Positions 1-13,000 of a stretch of 64,000 nt of DNA are shown here, in pieces. Position 1 is the stretch's first letter. Every line of letters starts with the position of its first letter. A program made the position numbers and the translations under genes. The notes beneath the pieces are model-generated. The model saw only the letters and a program-made list of their open reading frames with translations. It did not search any database and was not told the DNA's origin. Origin of the DNA: Thermoanaerobaculum sp. (GTDB taxonomy: Bacteria > Acidobacteriota > Thermoanaerobaculia > Multivoradales > UBA5704); contig JAJKHS010000108.1 of the NCBI GenBank assembly GCA_021154885.1, forward strand, positions 1-64,000, given 5' to 3'.

Positions 1-3000
1 AGCGTGTTGACGAAGAACCCGATCAGCGGTTCGAGCTCGCGGTGTGTGCGTCCGGCGACGGGTGAGCCCACCGCGAGATCGTCCTGTCCGCTGTAACGCG
101 CGAGAAGGGCCTGGAAACCGGCCAGGAGCACCATGAAGAGGGTCGCTCCCTCGCGCCGGGCGAGAGCCTCCATCTGCCGGGTGAGCCCGGCCGGCAGGCG
201 CACCGGCCGCGCAACGCCCCGGTAGCTCAGCACCGCGGGCCGCGGCCGGTCGGTGGGCAGCTCCAGGAGCGGCGGCAGACCGGCGAGCTGCCGGCGCCAC
301 CAGTCGATCTCCTGCTCCAGGACCTCGCCGCGCAGCCAGGAGCGTTGCCAGACAGAGAAATCCGCGTACTGCATCGGCAACTCGGGCAAGGGAGACGGCC
401 GGCGCGCGGCGAAGGCCGGATAAAGCACCGCGACCTCGCGGACCAGAACGCCCATGGACCAGCCGTCGCTCGCGATGTGATGCAGGGTGAGCGCGACGGC
501 ATGGTCCTCCTCGGCCAGCCGCAGCAACACGCCGCGCAGCAGCGGGCCGCGGGTCAGATCGAACGGGCGGTCGGCCTCGTCACGGAGCGAGGCAAGGGCC
601 AGCGCTTCGCGCGCGCTCTCCGGCAGTGCCGACAGGTCCATGATAGGAAACAGGAAGGGCTCAGCCGGTTGGATCACCTGCACCGGCGCGCCGGCCCGCG
701 AGGCGAAAACCGTGCGCAACGCTTCGTGCCGTCGCACGATCTCGCCGAGCGTGAGCGCCAGCGCGCCGGAGTCGAGCGGCCCTTCGACGCGCAGCGCCGC
801 CGCCACGTTGTAAAGCGGGCTTCCCGGCTCGAGCTGATCGATGAACCAGAGCCGCTCCTGGGCGAACGACAGAGGCAGATCCCCGTCGTGCGCCACCGGC
901 AGAAGAGGCGGAGCGGGTGCGAGCGCGCCGCTGCGCCGCGCCGCCTCGACCCGGGCGGCGAGGTCCGCCAACCTGGGGGCCTCGAAGATGTCGTGGAGCG
1001 GGATCTCGACGCCAAAGGCATCGCGCAGGCGCGATGTCACCCGGGTGGCGAGGAGCGAATGGCCACCCAGCTCGAAGAAGTGGTCGTCCGCCCCGACCCG
1101 TTCGAGCCCGAGGAGCTCGGCCCAGATGCCGGCGAGGATCTCCTCAACCGGCGTGCGCAGCGCCGGATAGCCCTCCTCGCTGCCGGGCTGCTCCGGAGCT
1201 GGCAGGGCCTTCCTGTCCACCTTGCCGTTGGGGGTGAGGGGCAGGGTTTCGAGGGTGACGAAGGCGGCCGGCACCATGTAGTCCGGCAGCCGCTCGCGCA
1301 AACCCGCGCGCAAGGTCTCGGCGGTGACCTCACCGGCCATGTAGGCCACCAGCCTCCGGTCTCCAGCCTCCTCGCGGGCCAGCACCACCGCCTCGCGAAC
1401 TCCGGGCAGCTCCAACAGCGCCGCCTCAATCTCCCCCAGCTCGATGCGGAAGCCGCGGATCTTGACTTGGCCGTCCAGCCGGCCGAGGAACTCCACCGGG
1501 CCGTCCGACCGCTGCCGGACCAGGTCGCCCGTCCGGTAGAGCCGCCCTCCTGGGTGCGGACCAAAGGGGTCCGGCACGAACCGCTCGGCGGTCAGCTCCG
1601 GCCGGTCGTGACAGCCGTGCGCCAGGCCGTCGCCGCCGAGGTAGAGCTCACCCGGCACCCCGACGGGCTGCTGCGTGAGCCCCGCCGCCAGGACGTACAG
1701 CGTGCCGTTGGCCAGCGGCCTCCCGATGGGCACGGTCTCCCCCGGCGGCACGGCTTCCACCCGCTGCCAGGTGGCGAAGGTCGTCGTCTCGGTCGGGCCG
1801 TAGACGTGGAGCAGATGTGCGGGCGGGCCGTCCCGCAGCACCGTGCGGACCGTCTCGGGATCAACCCTCTCGCCGCCGAAGAGCAGCACGCGCAACGTTA
1901 CGAACGCGGCCGGCACCTCGCGGGCCATCTGGTTGAACAGAGCGGTGGTCAGGAACAGCACGCTGACGCTTTCGCGGCGCAGCTCGGCGCTCAGGAGGCT
2001 GGGCGAGAGGAGGGTCTCGCGTTCGATACCGACCAGCCGGGCGCCGTTGAGCAGCGCGCCCCAGATCTCGAACGTGGCGGCGTCAAACGCGCTGTTCGAA
2101 GCCTGCGCCACCCGGTCGTCCGGGCCGAGCTGGACGTAGTCGGTCCCGCGCACCAGGCGCACGACGGCGCGGTGCGGCACCACTACCCCCTTCGGCAGGC
2201 CGGTCGAGCCGGAGGTATAGATGACGTAGGCGGGGTCGCCGGGCGACGAGAGGCTCACGGTGAGCTCCTCCTCTCCGCCGGCCTCCTCGTGGCCCAGCAG
2301 CTCGACGCGCAGGCCCGCGCGGGTGGGGAGCCGGCCGGTCAGGCTCTCCTCCGCGACCATTACGGCGGCGCCGGTGTCCTCCAACATAAAGGCGAGCCGT
2401 TCCTGCGGATAGGCGAGGTCGAGCGGTACGTACGAGCCCCCCGCCGCGAGGATGCCCAGCATCCCTACTACCATCTCCGGCAGGCTCTCGGCGCAGAGGC
2501 CCACGAGGGAGCCGGGGCCGATGTCCAAGCGGCGCAGCCGGTGCGCCAGCCGGCGCGAGCGGCGGCCGACCTCCCCATAGGTGAGCTCCCGGCCGCCGAT
2601 TGCCACGGCGACGGCGTCCGGCGAGCGCTCTGCCTGCTCGGCGAACAGCTCGTGGATGCAGGCCTGCGGATAGCCCCTGGCCGTGGCATTCCAGCTCGCG
2701 AGTTGGAGGGTCTCGGCGGGGGTGAGCAGGCTGAGCTCGCCGGCGCGGCGATCCACCTGCCCGGCCATGCCGGCGAGCAGGGTGGCGAGGTGCTGGAGCA
2801 GGCGAGGCGCCGCATCCCCGTCGACGCGAGCGAGGTCCGCCGTCAGGTGCAGAGAGACCTCGGTTGCCGCCATGAGGGTCAGGGTGAGGGGGTAGTTGGT
2901 GCTCTCGAAGCTGCGCAGATTGCTGATCCGCAGACCGCTCGAACCGCCGTCCGCGGCGTTGGGGTAGTTCTCGAACACGTAGAGCGTTTCAAACAGCGGC

Positions 3001-4031
3001 AAGCCGGCCGGCACCTCGCTCCAGCGCTGGATCTCGGCCAGCGGGGTGTGCTCGAGCTCCTGCCGGGCGATCTGGCGCTCCTGGAGACGTTGCAGCCAGG
3101 CTGCCAGGGGCTCGGCGTCGTTCACCCGCACCCTCACCGGCAGGGTGTTGACGAACATGCCGACCATGGTTTCGACGCCGGGCAACGCGGCCGGACGTCC
3201 GGAGACCACGCCGCCGAAGACCACGTCCTCCTCGTTGCTGTAGCGGCTGACAAGAACGGCCCAGGCACCGAGGGTGATGGTTTGTAGAGTCAGTTTGTGC
3301 CGCGTCGCCAGAGACTGGAGCTCCGCCGTGACCTCGCGGGAGAGCCAGATTCCGTGCTCGCCGTGGCCGGAAGCCCGTTCAGCCCCCGCCGGGGGGGCAA
3401 TACCCAGAGGATTGGGGGCGGTGAACCCCGCGAGCTCCCCGCGCCAGAACGACTCCGCACGCGACTTGTCCTGCCTCTGGAGCCAGGCGACGTAGTCGCC
3501 GAACGGCCGCGCCGGCGGCAAGGCCGGCTCCCTGCCCTCGCGCAGAGCCCCGTAGACGGACACCAGCTCCCGCACCAGGAGAGGGAGCGACCAGCCGTCC
3601 AGCAGCAGGTGGTGGGACGTCCAGACGAACGCCAGCTCGCCGTCGAGGCGGACCAGGGAGAAACGCATCAGCGGCGCCTTGTTCAGGGGCAGGGGCGTGT
3701 GCCGGTCGCGATGCCGCAGCTCTTCGAAGCGGCGCTGCCGCTCCTCCGCCGGGAGGCCACGCCAATCCAGGTCCTCCCAAGGGATCGAGACGGTCTTGCG
3801 GACGACCTGCAGGGGCTCGTCGAGCCCGTCCCAGAGAAAGGCTGTGCGCAGCACGCCGTGACGTTCGACGAGCCTTTCCCAGGCTTGCCGGAACAGCCGG
3901 TCATCGAGATCCTCCGGCAGGGTACAGGTGACCTGGTTGACGTAGACCCCGGACTCGGGCGCCATCAGGCTATGGAACAGCATGCCGCTCTGGAGCGGCG
4001 CGAGAGGATAGATGTCTTCGACGTTCTTCAT
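1..4031 (-). CDS. Non-ribosomal peptide synthetase, second protein of the assembly line (partial, runs off left edge)
   Basis: The reading frame is open from ATG 4031 to the window edge (about 1343 codons), so its stop is outside the window. Domains by eye: C (HHLLLDGWS near residue 141), A ([11 protein letters not shown] near 606, NGKVDRKAL near 935), T (LGGHSLLAT near 990), then a second C with HHIASDGWS near 1187. The first C opens with [19 protein letters not shown], the type that normally follows an epimerization domain, which fits the E domain ending the preceding protein. Hand-read specificity residues of the A domain are D-A-F-F-L-G-V-T-F-K, matching an isoleucine code as recalled from the literature. 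The start lies 26 nt after the upstream NRPS stop, implying one operon. A thioesterase, if any, lies outside the window. Confidence 0.95.
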   Translation of the reverse strand, partial: MKNVEDIYPLAPLQSGMLFHSLMAPESGVYVNQVTCTLPEDLDDRLFRQAWERLVERHGVLRTAFLWDGLDEPLQVVRKTVSIPWEDLDWRGLPAEERQRRFEELRHRDRHTPLPLNKAPLMRFSLVRLDGELAFVWTSHHLLLDGWSLPLLVRELVSVYGALREGREPALPPARPFGDYVAWLQRQDKSRAESFWRGELAGFTAPNPLGIAPPAGAERASGHGEHGIWLSREVTAELQSLATRHKLTLQTITLGAWAVLVSRYSNEEDVVFGGVVSGRPAALPGVETMVGMFVNTLPVRVRVNDAEPLAAWLQRLQERQIARQELEHTPLAEIQRWSEVPAGLPLFETLYVFENYPNAADGGSSGLRISNLRSFESTNYPLTLTLMAATEVSLHLTADLARVDGDAAPRLLQHLATLLAGMAGQVDRRAGELSLLTPAETLQLASWNATARGYPQACIHELFAEQAERSPDAVAVAIGGRELTYGEVGRRSRRLAHRLRRLDIGPGSLVGLCAESLPEMVVGMLGILAAGGSYVPLDLAYPQERLAFMLEDTGAAVMVAEESLTGRLPTRAGLRVELLGHEEAGGEEELTVSLSSPGDPAYVIYTSGSTGLPKGVVVPHRAVVRLVRGTDYVQLGPDDRVAQASNSAFDAATFEIWGALLNGARLVGIERETLLSPSLLSAELRRESVSVLFLTTALFNQMAREVPAAFVTLRVLLFGGERVDPETVRTVLRDGPPAHLLHVYGPTETTTFATWQRVEAVPPGETVPIGRPLANGTLYVLAAGLTQQPVGVPGELYLGGDGLAHGCHDRPELTAERFVPDPFGPHPGGRLYRTGDLVRQRSDGPVEFLGRLDGQVKIRGFRIELGEIEAALLELPGVREAVVLAREEAGDRRLVAYMAGEVTAETLRAGLRERLPDYMVPAAFVTLETLPLTPNGKVDRKALPAPEQPGSEEGYPALRTPVEEILAGIWAELLGLERVGADDHFFELGGHSLLATRVTSRLRDAFGVEIPLHDIFEAPRLADLAARVEAARRSGALAPAPPLLPVAHDGDLPLSFAQERLWFIDQLEPGSPLYNVAAALRVEGPLDSGALALTLGEIVRRHEALRTVFASRAGAPVQVIQPAEPFLFPIMDLSALPESAREALALASLRDEADRPFDLTRGPLLRGVLLRLAEEDHAVALTLHHIASDGWSMGVLVREVAVLYPAFAARRPSPLPELPMQYADFSVWQRSWLRGEVLEQEIDWWRRQLAGLPPLLELPTDRPRPAVLSYRGVARPVRLPAGLTRQMEALARREGATLFMVLLAGFQALLARYSGQDDLAVGSPVAGRTHRELEPLIGFFVNT

Positions 4032-4057
4032 GATGCTTCGGTTCTCGTGCGATGGGC

Positions 4058-7000
4058 TCAATCGGACTCGGCGAGAAGCGCCGCCAGCTTGTCGAAGCCG
4101 CGGGCGTCGAGCCTGGCCTTGGGGAAGTCGGAAGGCGTGAAAACCTCCTCGCTCTCCCGGCTCTGCCGGATCAGTTGCCGCAGCGCGCCGGCGTAGGCCG
4201 CGGCCAGTCGCTCCGCCGTCTCCCGGCGATGCGTCCGCGAGCCGTAGGTCAGGGTGATCCGTAGCCGTCCGTCCGTGACAAGGCCGACGATCTCCAACGG
4301 GTGGGTGCGGTGGCCGCGCGGGCTCCGGCTGGGGCCGGCGGCGGCCGGGGAAGCCCGGAAAAGAGAGCGCTCCCCGGAGGCGGCATCGGCTTGGCCAAGA
4401 TAGTTGAAGCTGATCTCAGCCGCCGGGGCCGCTTTCAGTCCCAACAGGCCGTAACCGATGCCGCGACCCGGCACGGCGCGCAACCTCTCCTTGGCGCTCA
4501 CCAGGGCCTCGCCGGGCTCCGCGTCTCCCTTCTCCAGGACGACCGGGTACTGGGAGGTGAACCAGCCCACGGTGCGCGAGACGTCGAGGTCATCAGACAG
4601 AGGCTCGCGGCCGTGCCCCTCCAGGTCCACCCGCAGGCGCGGCGAGCCGGTCCAGCCCGAGAGAGCCCGCACCAGGGCGCTGAGCAGCGCATCGTCGATG
4701 CGGTTGTGGAACACCGACGGCAGGGTCTGGAGCAGGTCCGAAGTCTCTTCGGCGCTGAGCTCGAAGGAGACCGTGGCCTCGTCGCCCACCAGATCGCTGC
4801 CGGAGACGAAGTCCACCGGCAGACGGGGCACGGGAGTCTGGGCCGTCTCACGCCAGAAATCCAGCTCGCGGGCCAGAACCTCTGAGCCGGCATGCGCGGT
4901 CAACTTTCTAGCCCACTCCTGGAACGAGGTGGTCTTGGGCGGGAAGATGGGGCGCAGCCCCTGCGCGGCTTGCCGGTAACCCCCTTCCAGATCCTCCAGC
5001 AGCACGCGCCAGGAGACGCCGTCCACCACCAGGTGGTGGGTCACCCAGAGCAGCCGTGCCGGCTGCGCGGCCGCGGCGTGGAACAGGCAGAGGCGGGTGA
5101 GCGGCCCGGCCGGCAGGTCGAAGCCGGCCTGAAGAGCCGCGGCGGCCCGCCTGAAGGCATCGTCCCGGCGAGGCGCCGGCAGGCCCGAAAGGTCGACCTC
5201 GTAAAAGGGCGTCACCGGCTCGGCCGGCGCATTCTCCTGTCGCCACCCGTCCGTGTGGAAATTGAACCGCATGCGCAGTGCGTCGTGGTGCTCCACGACG
5301 GCGGCCATGGCCTTTTCCAGGGCGGCTGGGATCAGGGGCTCCCGGGGCTCCAGCAGGAGGGCGTGGTTGAAGTGGTGAGGGTCCGCGAAGCCCTGCTCGA
5401 AAAACCAGCGCTGGATCGGGGTGAGCGGCACCTCGCCCGTCACCGGTCCCTGCCCGGCAGGAGCGGCATCGGCGGAGTCCGTGGACGTGGCGTGGCGGGC
5501 GAGCCCGGCCACGGTCTGGTGCTCGAAGATCTGCCGCACGGTGAAGAGCAGGCCGGCCTGGCGCGCCCGGGCCACGATCTGGACGGAGAGGATGGAATCG
5601 CCGCCGAGCTCGAAGAAGTTGTCGTTCACCCCCACCCGCGGCAGGCGCAGGACCTGCGCCCAGACCGTCGCCAGGATCTCCTCCTCGCGAGTGCGTGGCG
5701 CCACGTACCCGTCCGCGGCGCCGGGATGCTCCGGCGCCGCCTCCAGAGCCAACAGCGCCTTACGATCCACCTTGCCGTTGACCGTGAGGGGCAACGCCGC
5801 GAGCGTCACGAAGGCGGCCGGCACCATGTAGTCCGGCAGCCGCTCGCGTAGAGACTTGCGCAGCGCTTCAGCGCTGACCTCGCCGACCATGTAGGCCACC
5901 AGCCGCCGGTCTCCTGCCTCCTCGCGCGCCAGCACCACCGCCTCGCGGACTCCAGGCAGGGCGACCAGCGCCGCCTCGATCTCCCCGAGCTCGATGCGGA
6001 AGCCGCGGATCTTGACCTGATGGTCCAGGCGGCCCAGGAAATCGAGGGAGCCGTCGGGCAGCCAGCGTACGAGATCGCCCGTGCGGTACAGCCTGTCGCC
6101 GGGCTGGCCCCCGAACGGATCGGGAACGAAACGCTCGGCGGTCAGGCCAGGCCGGCGCAGATAACCACGCGTCACACCCGCTCCTCCCACCAGGAGCTCG
6201 CCGGTCACCCCGACCGGCACCGGCCGCACCTCCGGATCCACGGCATACAGCCGGCTGTTGGCGATCGGCCGGCCGATCGGCACGCAGCACGGCGCCTGCC
6301 CGGGTGCACAGACCCATCGCGTCGTATCGATCGTCACCTCGGTCGGCCCATACGTGTTGTCCAGGGAAACGGGCAGGCGTGCCAGCACCCGGTCGCGCAG
6401 CTCAGGGGCGAGCGTCTCGCCACCCACTACGATCTGGCGCAGCGAGACGCATTTCTCCACGTCCTCCTCGGCGAGGAACGCAGCCAGCATGGAAGGGGCG
6501 AAGTCGATGAGGGTGATTCGATGCTCGCGGATGGCGCGAGCCAGGTACGCGCCTTCGCCTTGCCTGCCCGGCTCGGCCAGAACCAGCCGCGCGCCGGCCA
6601 GAAGAGGAGCAAAGCATTCCCAGACCGAAACATCGAACCCGAACGACGCCTTCTGGAGGAACGCGTCACGCTCGTCGAGCCGGTAGGCCTCCAGCGCCCA
6701 GCGCAGCCGGTTGCAGATTCCCCGGTGCGTCACCATCACCGCTTTCGGCTGGCCGGTCGAACCGGAGGTATAGATGACGTAGGCAAGATTGCCGGGGTTT
6801 ACGTCGGTTTCAAGAGGCTGCCCCATGGCTTCCCCGGAATCCCAGCGCGCATCCAGGAGGACCACGTGACGACCCTCTGTCGTGACCCGGTCGAGGAGAG
6901 GCTCCTGGACCAGCAGGACCCGGGCACCCGCGTCTTCGAGCATGAAGGCCAGCCGCTCGGGCGGATTGCTGGGATCGAGCGGCAGCCAGGCGCCGCCGGC

Positions 7001-10000
7001 TTCGAGGACGGCCAGCATGCCCACCACCATGGCGGGCGAGCGCTCGGTGCAAAGGCCGACCATGGAATCCGGACCGACGCCCAGTTCCCGGAGGTGGCGC
7101 GCCAGGCGCCGGGCACTGCCGATCAGGCGGCGATACGTCCAGCGCTCGGACCCCATTTCGACGGCTATGCCCGAGGGCGTCCGCGCCGCCTGCGCCGCGA
7201 CCTCCTGATGAAGGTAACCTTCCGCCATCCCCTCGACCCGCGTGTCGTTCCACTCTCCGAGCATCTGCCTGCGCTCGGCCGCGGTGAGCAGGCCAAGCTC
7301 GCCGAGGCGGTGCTGCGACCCTTCGGCGATCTCGGCCATTCCGGCGAGCAGGGTGGCTAGGTGCTGGAGCAGGCGTGGCGCTGCATCCGCGTCGACGCGA
7401 GAGCGGTCCGACGTCAGTTGCAGAGAAACCTGGTCGGCCGCCGTCAGCGTCAGAGTAATGGGGTAATTGGTGCTCTCGAAGCTGCGCAGGTTGCCGATCC
7501 GCAGGCTGCTGGAGCCCCCATCTCCGGCATTGGGGTAGTTCTCGAAAACGTAGAGGGTCTCGAACAGCGGCGAGCCGGCGGGCACCTCGCTCCAGCGCTG
7601 GATCTGAGCCAGCGGGCTGTGCTCGAGCTCCTGCCGGGCGAGCTGTCGCTCCTGGAGGCGTTGCAGCCAGGCCGGGAGGGGCTCGGCGTCGTTCACCCGT
7701 GCTCGCACCGGCAGGGTGTTGATGAACATGCCGACCATGGTCTCGACACCCGGCAGAGCGGCCGGCCGGCCGGAGACCGCACTGCCGAAGACCACGTCCT
7801 CCTCGCCGCTGTAGCGGCTCAGGAGCACGGCCCAGGCGCCGAGGGTGACGGTCTGCAAAGTCAGTTTGTGCCGCGCCGCCAGGGCCTGGAGCTGCGAGGT
7901 GACCTCGCGGGAGAGCCGGATCTCGTGCTCGGCGTCGCCGGAATCTCTTTCAGCTCTCACCGGGGAGGCAGTACCAAGGATGCCGAGGGAATTGGGGGCC
8001 GTAAACCCCGCAAGCTCCTCGCGCCAGAACGGCTCGGCCCGCGACATGTCCTGCTTCCGCAGCCAGACGATGTACTCGCTGAACGGCCGCGCCGGAGGTA
8101 ACACGGGCTCCCGGCCCTCCCTCAGCGCCGCGTAGACAGTACCCAGCTCCCGGACCAGAAGGGGGAGCGACCAGCCGTCCAGCAGCAGGTGGTGAGAGGT
8201 CCAGAGGAACGCCAGCTCGCGGTCGAGGCGGATCAGGGAGAAACGCATCAGCGGCGCGCTGGTCAGGGGCAGGGGATCATGCTGGTCGCCATGCCGCAGC
8301 TCTTCGAAGCGGCACTGCTGTTCCTCCGGGGGGAGGCCGCGCCAATCCAGATTCCGCCAGGGGAGAGAGACGTGCTTGCGCACGACCTGCAAGGGCTCGT
8401 CGAGACCCTCCCAGAGAAAGGCAGTGCGCAGTACCTCGTGGCCTTCGACGAGCTTCTCCCAGGCCTGCCGGAACAGCGGGCCGTCGAGATCCGCCGGCAG
8501 GGTGCAGGTGACCTGGGTGACATAGACCCCGGACTGGGGCGCCATCAGGCTATGGAACAGCATGCCGCTCTGGGCCGGTGAGAGAGGGTAGACGTCTTCG
8601 ACGTTCTTCAGATCTGAGAGAACCGATGCCAGCTTATTGAAGCTGTGCACGTCGAGCCCGGCCTTGGGAAAGTCGGAGAGCGTCTCCGTGGCCGTGGCGT
8701 GGCGGGCAAGCCCGGCCACGGTCTGGTGCTCGAAGACCTGCCGCGTGGTGAGATGCAGGCCGGCCTGACGTGCCCGGGCCGCGATCTGGACGGAGAGGAT
8801 CGAATCGCCGCCAAGCTCGAAGAAATTGTCGTTCACCCCCACCCGGGACAGGCGCAGGACCTGGGCCCAGACCGCCGCCAGGATCTCCTCCTCGCGAGTG
8901 CGGGGCGCCACGTACCCCTCTCTCGCGCCGGGCTGCTCCGGAGCCGGCAGGGCCTTCCTGTCCACCTTGCCGTTGGCCGTGAGCGGCAACGCCACGAGCG
9001 ACACGAAGGCGGCCGGCACCATGTAGTCCGGCAGCCGCTCGCGTAGCGACTGACGCAGCGCTTCGGCGCTGACGTCGCCAACGACATAGGCGACCAGCCG
9101 CCGGTCTCCTGCATCTTCGCGCACCACCACCACCGCCTGGCGGACGCCGGCGAGCGCCGCCAACGCCGCCTCGATCTCTCCCAGCTCGACGCGGAAGCCG
9201 CGGATCTTCACCTGGTGATCCAGCCGGCCGAGGTACTCCACTTCGCCATGGGGGAGGAACCGTCCCAGGTCGCCCGAGCGGTAGAGCCGCTCTCCCGGCC
9301 GGCCGACGATCGGGTCCGGAACGAAGCGCTCCGCCGTCAGCTCGGGCCGGCCCAGGTAGCCGCGGGCCAGCCCGGCGCCGCCGACTACCAGCTCGCCCGG
9401 CACGCCGATGGGGGCCGGGCTCAGGCTCCGGTCCATCACGGCCAGCGACAGGTCGGCGATTGGCACGCCGATGACGCTGCGGTGGTGACCTCGGGCGTCC
9501 CGGGCGTCCGCCATGGACAGCGGCCGGTAGGTGACGTGCACCGTCGTCTCGGTGATGCCGTACATGTTGATCAGCCGCGGCCGCTCATCGCCATGACGCG
9601 CGAACCAGGGCTCCAGGCTGGCCGGGTCGAGGGCCTCGCCGCCGAAGATCACCAGCCGCAACGCCGGCAATTCCATCGCCACCTGCGCGAGCTGGGCGAA
9701 GGCGGAAGGGGTCTGGTTGAGCACCGTGACCCGCTTGCGGTCCAGCAGATCCAGGAACAGCTCGGGCGAGCGGCTCTCCTCCCAGGGCACGATCACCAGC
9801 CGGCCGCCATAGAGCAAGGCTCCCCAGATCTCCCAGACCGAGAAGTCGAAGGCGTAGGAGTGGAACAGCGTCCACACGTCCTTCTCGCCAAAGCAGAACC
9901 AATCGTCGGTGGCGTCGAAGAGCCGCGCGACGTTGCCGTGCGTGATCAGAGTGCCCTTGGGCCTTCCCGTGGAGCCCGAGGTATAGATCACATAGGCCAG

Positions 10001-13000
10001 GCTCGACTCATCGCCCCCGTCGCCAGAAATTTCGAGATCGCCGTCCGGGAGCCCCTCCAGCAGCGCGAGCTCGTCGGCCCCCACGACAATCCTGACGTCC
10101 GCGTCCTCCACGACGAACGCCAGCCGCTCCTTCGGTGATCCGGGATCGAGCGGCACATAGGCGGCCCCGGCTTTGAGGACTCCCAGGATGCCCACCACCA
10201 GGTCAACGGACCGGTCCAGACTCAAGCCAACGCGGCTCTCGGGGCCTGCGCCGTGATCGCGCAGCCAGTGCGCCAGTTGATTGGCCCGCCGATTCAGCTC
10301 GCCGTAGGTCACCGTCAGGTCGCCGCAGGTGAGGGCCGGGGCCTCGGGAGCGCGCCGGGCCTGCGCCGCGAAACGACCGTGAAGCGTCGAGGTCACGGGA
10401 ATCTCCTCGCGGATCGCTCCCCACTCCACGAGGAGCTGGTGGCGCTCCGCCGCTCCGAGCAGCGGCAGCTCCTCGGCCCGCAGATCCGGCTCGGCCACCG
10501 CCGCCGCCAGCAGTCGCTCGAACCCCGCGACCATCCGGTCGACGGTCGTGGCGTCGAACAGATCGGTGGCGTGCTCCATCGTGCCAATAAGCCCGCCGTC
10601 GCGCTCTTCGAAGGTGAGCGTGAGATCGCACTTTGCCGTCTTTGTATCCACGCTCACCGGCCGCAGGCTTAAGGTTTCGATCTCCAGGCTTGCGACGGGA
10701 GCGTTCTGCAGCACGAGCATCACCTGGAACAAGGGGGCGTGGGCGAGGCTCCTCTCGGGGGCCAGCTCCTCGACGAGCTTTTCGAACGGTACGTCCTGAT
10801 GCAGATAAGCGGCCAAGGCGGTCTCGCGCACCTGGCCGAGCAGCTCGCGGAACGTGGGTGTGCCCGCCAGGCCGCCGCGCAGGACCAGGGTGTTGACGAA
10901 AAATCCGATCAGCGGTTCGAGCTCGCGGTGTGTGCGTCCGGCGACGGGGGAGCCCACTGCGAGATCATCCTGTCCGCTGGTGCGCGCCAGCAGCGCCTGG
11001 AAGCTGGCCAGCAGCACCATGAAAAGAGTCGCTCCCTCGTGCCGGCCCAGGGCCTCGGCCAGCCGGACCAGATCGGCCGGCAGCCGCACCGGCCGCGTGG
11101 CGCCCCGATGGCTCTGCACCGCGGGCCGCGGGCGGTCGGTGGGCAGCTCCAGGAGGGGCGGCAGCCCGGCGAGCTGGCGGCGCCACCAGTCGATCTCCTG
11201 CTCCAGGACCTCGCCGTGCAACCAGGAGCGCTGCCAGACCGCGTAATCCGCGTACTGCACCGGCAGCTCCGGCAAGGGCGACGGCCTTCCTGCGGCAAAG
11301 GCCGGATAGAGCGCCGCGACCTCGCGGACCAGGAGCCCCAGGGACCAGCCGTCGCCGGCGATGTGATGCAGGGTCAGCAGGACGGCGTGCTCCCTCTCTG
11401 CCAGCCGCACCAGCAGGCCGCGCAGCAGCGGGCCGCGGGTGAGGTCGAACGGGCGGGTGGCCTCTTCAGAGATCAAGGCGCGGGCCAGCGCCTCGCGCGC
11501 ACTCTCCGGCAGCCCCGCCAGGTCCACCACGGGCAGCGGGAAGGGCTCGGCCGGCCGGATCACCTGCACCGGCGAGACCTCCGGCGCGGCGAAGACCGTG
11601 CGCAACGCCTCGTGCCGGCGCGCGATCTCCCCGAGGCATTGGGCCAACACCGCGCCGTCCAACGGCCCCTCGGCCCGCAGCGCCCCGGGCATGTTGTACA
11701 GCGGGCTACCCGGCTCGAGCTGAGCGATGAACCAGAGCCGCTGCTGCGCGAACGACAGGGGCGGGGGCCCCTCGCGCGGCACCGCGAGGAGGGGCGGAGC
11801 GGGCGGCACCGCGCCGGTCCGCCGCACGGCTTCGACCCGGGCGGCGAAGTCCGCCAGCCGCGGGGCCGCGAAGAGGTCGCGCAAAGGCACCTCGATGCCC
11901 AAGGTGCTGCGCAGGCGCGACATCACCCGGGTCGCCAGCAGCGAATGGCCGCCCAGGTCGAAGAAGTGGTCGGCCACCCCCACCCTCTCCAGCCCGAGCA
12001 CCTCGGCCCAGATCCCGGCGAGGACCTCTTCGACCGGCGTGCGCGGCGCCAGGTAGCTTCCTTCGGCGCGTTGCCATTCCGGTGCCGGCAGGGCCTTCCT
12101 GTCCACCTTGCCGTTGGGGGTGAGGGGCAGCGCCGGGAGCAGGACGAAGAAGGCCGGAATCATGTGCTCCGGCAGTCGCCGGCGCAGGTGATCGCGCAGT
12201 CCGGCCGGAGTCGGACGAGGCTCTTCGCCGGCCACGTAGGCGACCAGGGCTTTGCTCCCTGCGATCTCGCGCACCGTCACCGCCGCCTGCCGGACCTCGG
12301 GGTGGGTGAGGAGGGCCGCTTCGATCTCTCCCAGCTCGATGCGGAAACCGCGCACCTTGACCTGATGGTCGAGCCGGCCCAGGTGCTCGAGCGCGCCCGA
12401 TGCGAGCCAGCGGGCCAGGTCGCCGGTCCGGTAGAGGCGCCCTCCGGGCTGCGTCCCGAAAGCATCGGGAAGGAATCTCTCCGCCGTCAGGTCCGGACGG
12501 CCGAGATAGCCCCGGGCCCCGCCGGCCCCGGCCAGGACCAGCTCGCCGGGCACGCCGCCGGGGACCGGCTGGAGGCGGCCGTCCAGCACGTAGGCCCGAG
12601 TACCGGAGAGGGGCCGGCCGATGCTCACCCGCGCGGCGCCCCGCTCGATCCGGGCACAGGTCGAGTACGTGGCATCCTCCGTCGGTCCATAGAGGTTGAG
12701 GACGTGCTCGATCTGCGCGTGGAGGTAGATGCGCTCCACCAGTTGCGGCGCCAGCGCCTCGCCGGCCAGGTTCACCGTGCGGAGCGCGAGCGGCAGCTCT
12801 CCCGCGGCCAGTTCGGCCATGGCGGAAGGGACCGTGTTGACCAGCGTCACCTCTCCCCTGGCAGGCAGCACAGGCAGGACCAGGGCGTTGTCGGCCAGGA
12901 TCACCGTCCCGCCCCAGGAGAGGGGCGCGAAGATCTCGAAGACCGACAGGTCGAAGCAGATGGAGGTCGCGGCCAGTACCCCGGCGAGGGCTTCCGCGGG

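Noticed and set aside
345..3287. Long plus-strand open frame of 980 codons
   Set aside because: It lies exactly antisense to NRPS domains, has the Arg/Gln/His-rich composition of a GC-bias shadow and no family similarity.
4600..6900. A3 adenylation domain as a diaminobutyrate loader
   Set aside because: The hand-read code (about DVWDVGTIDK) lacks the DVGEIS pattern of known Dab codes; a link to the ectB gene is therefore not claimed for this module.
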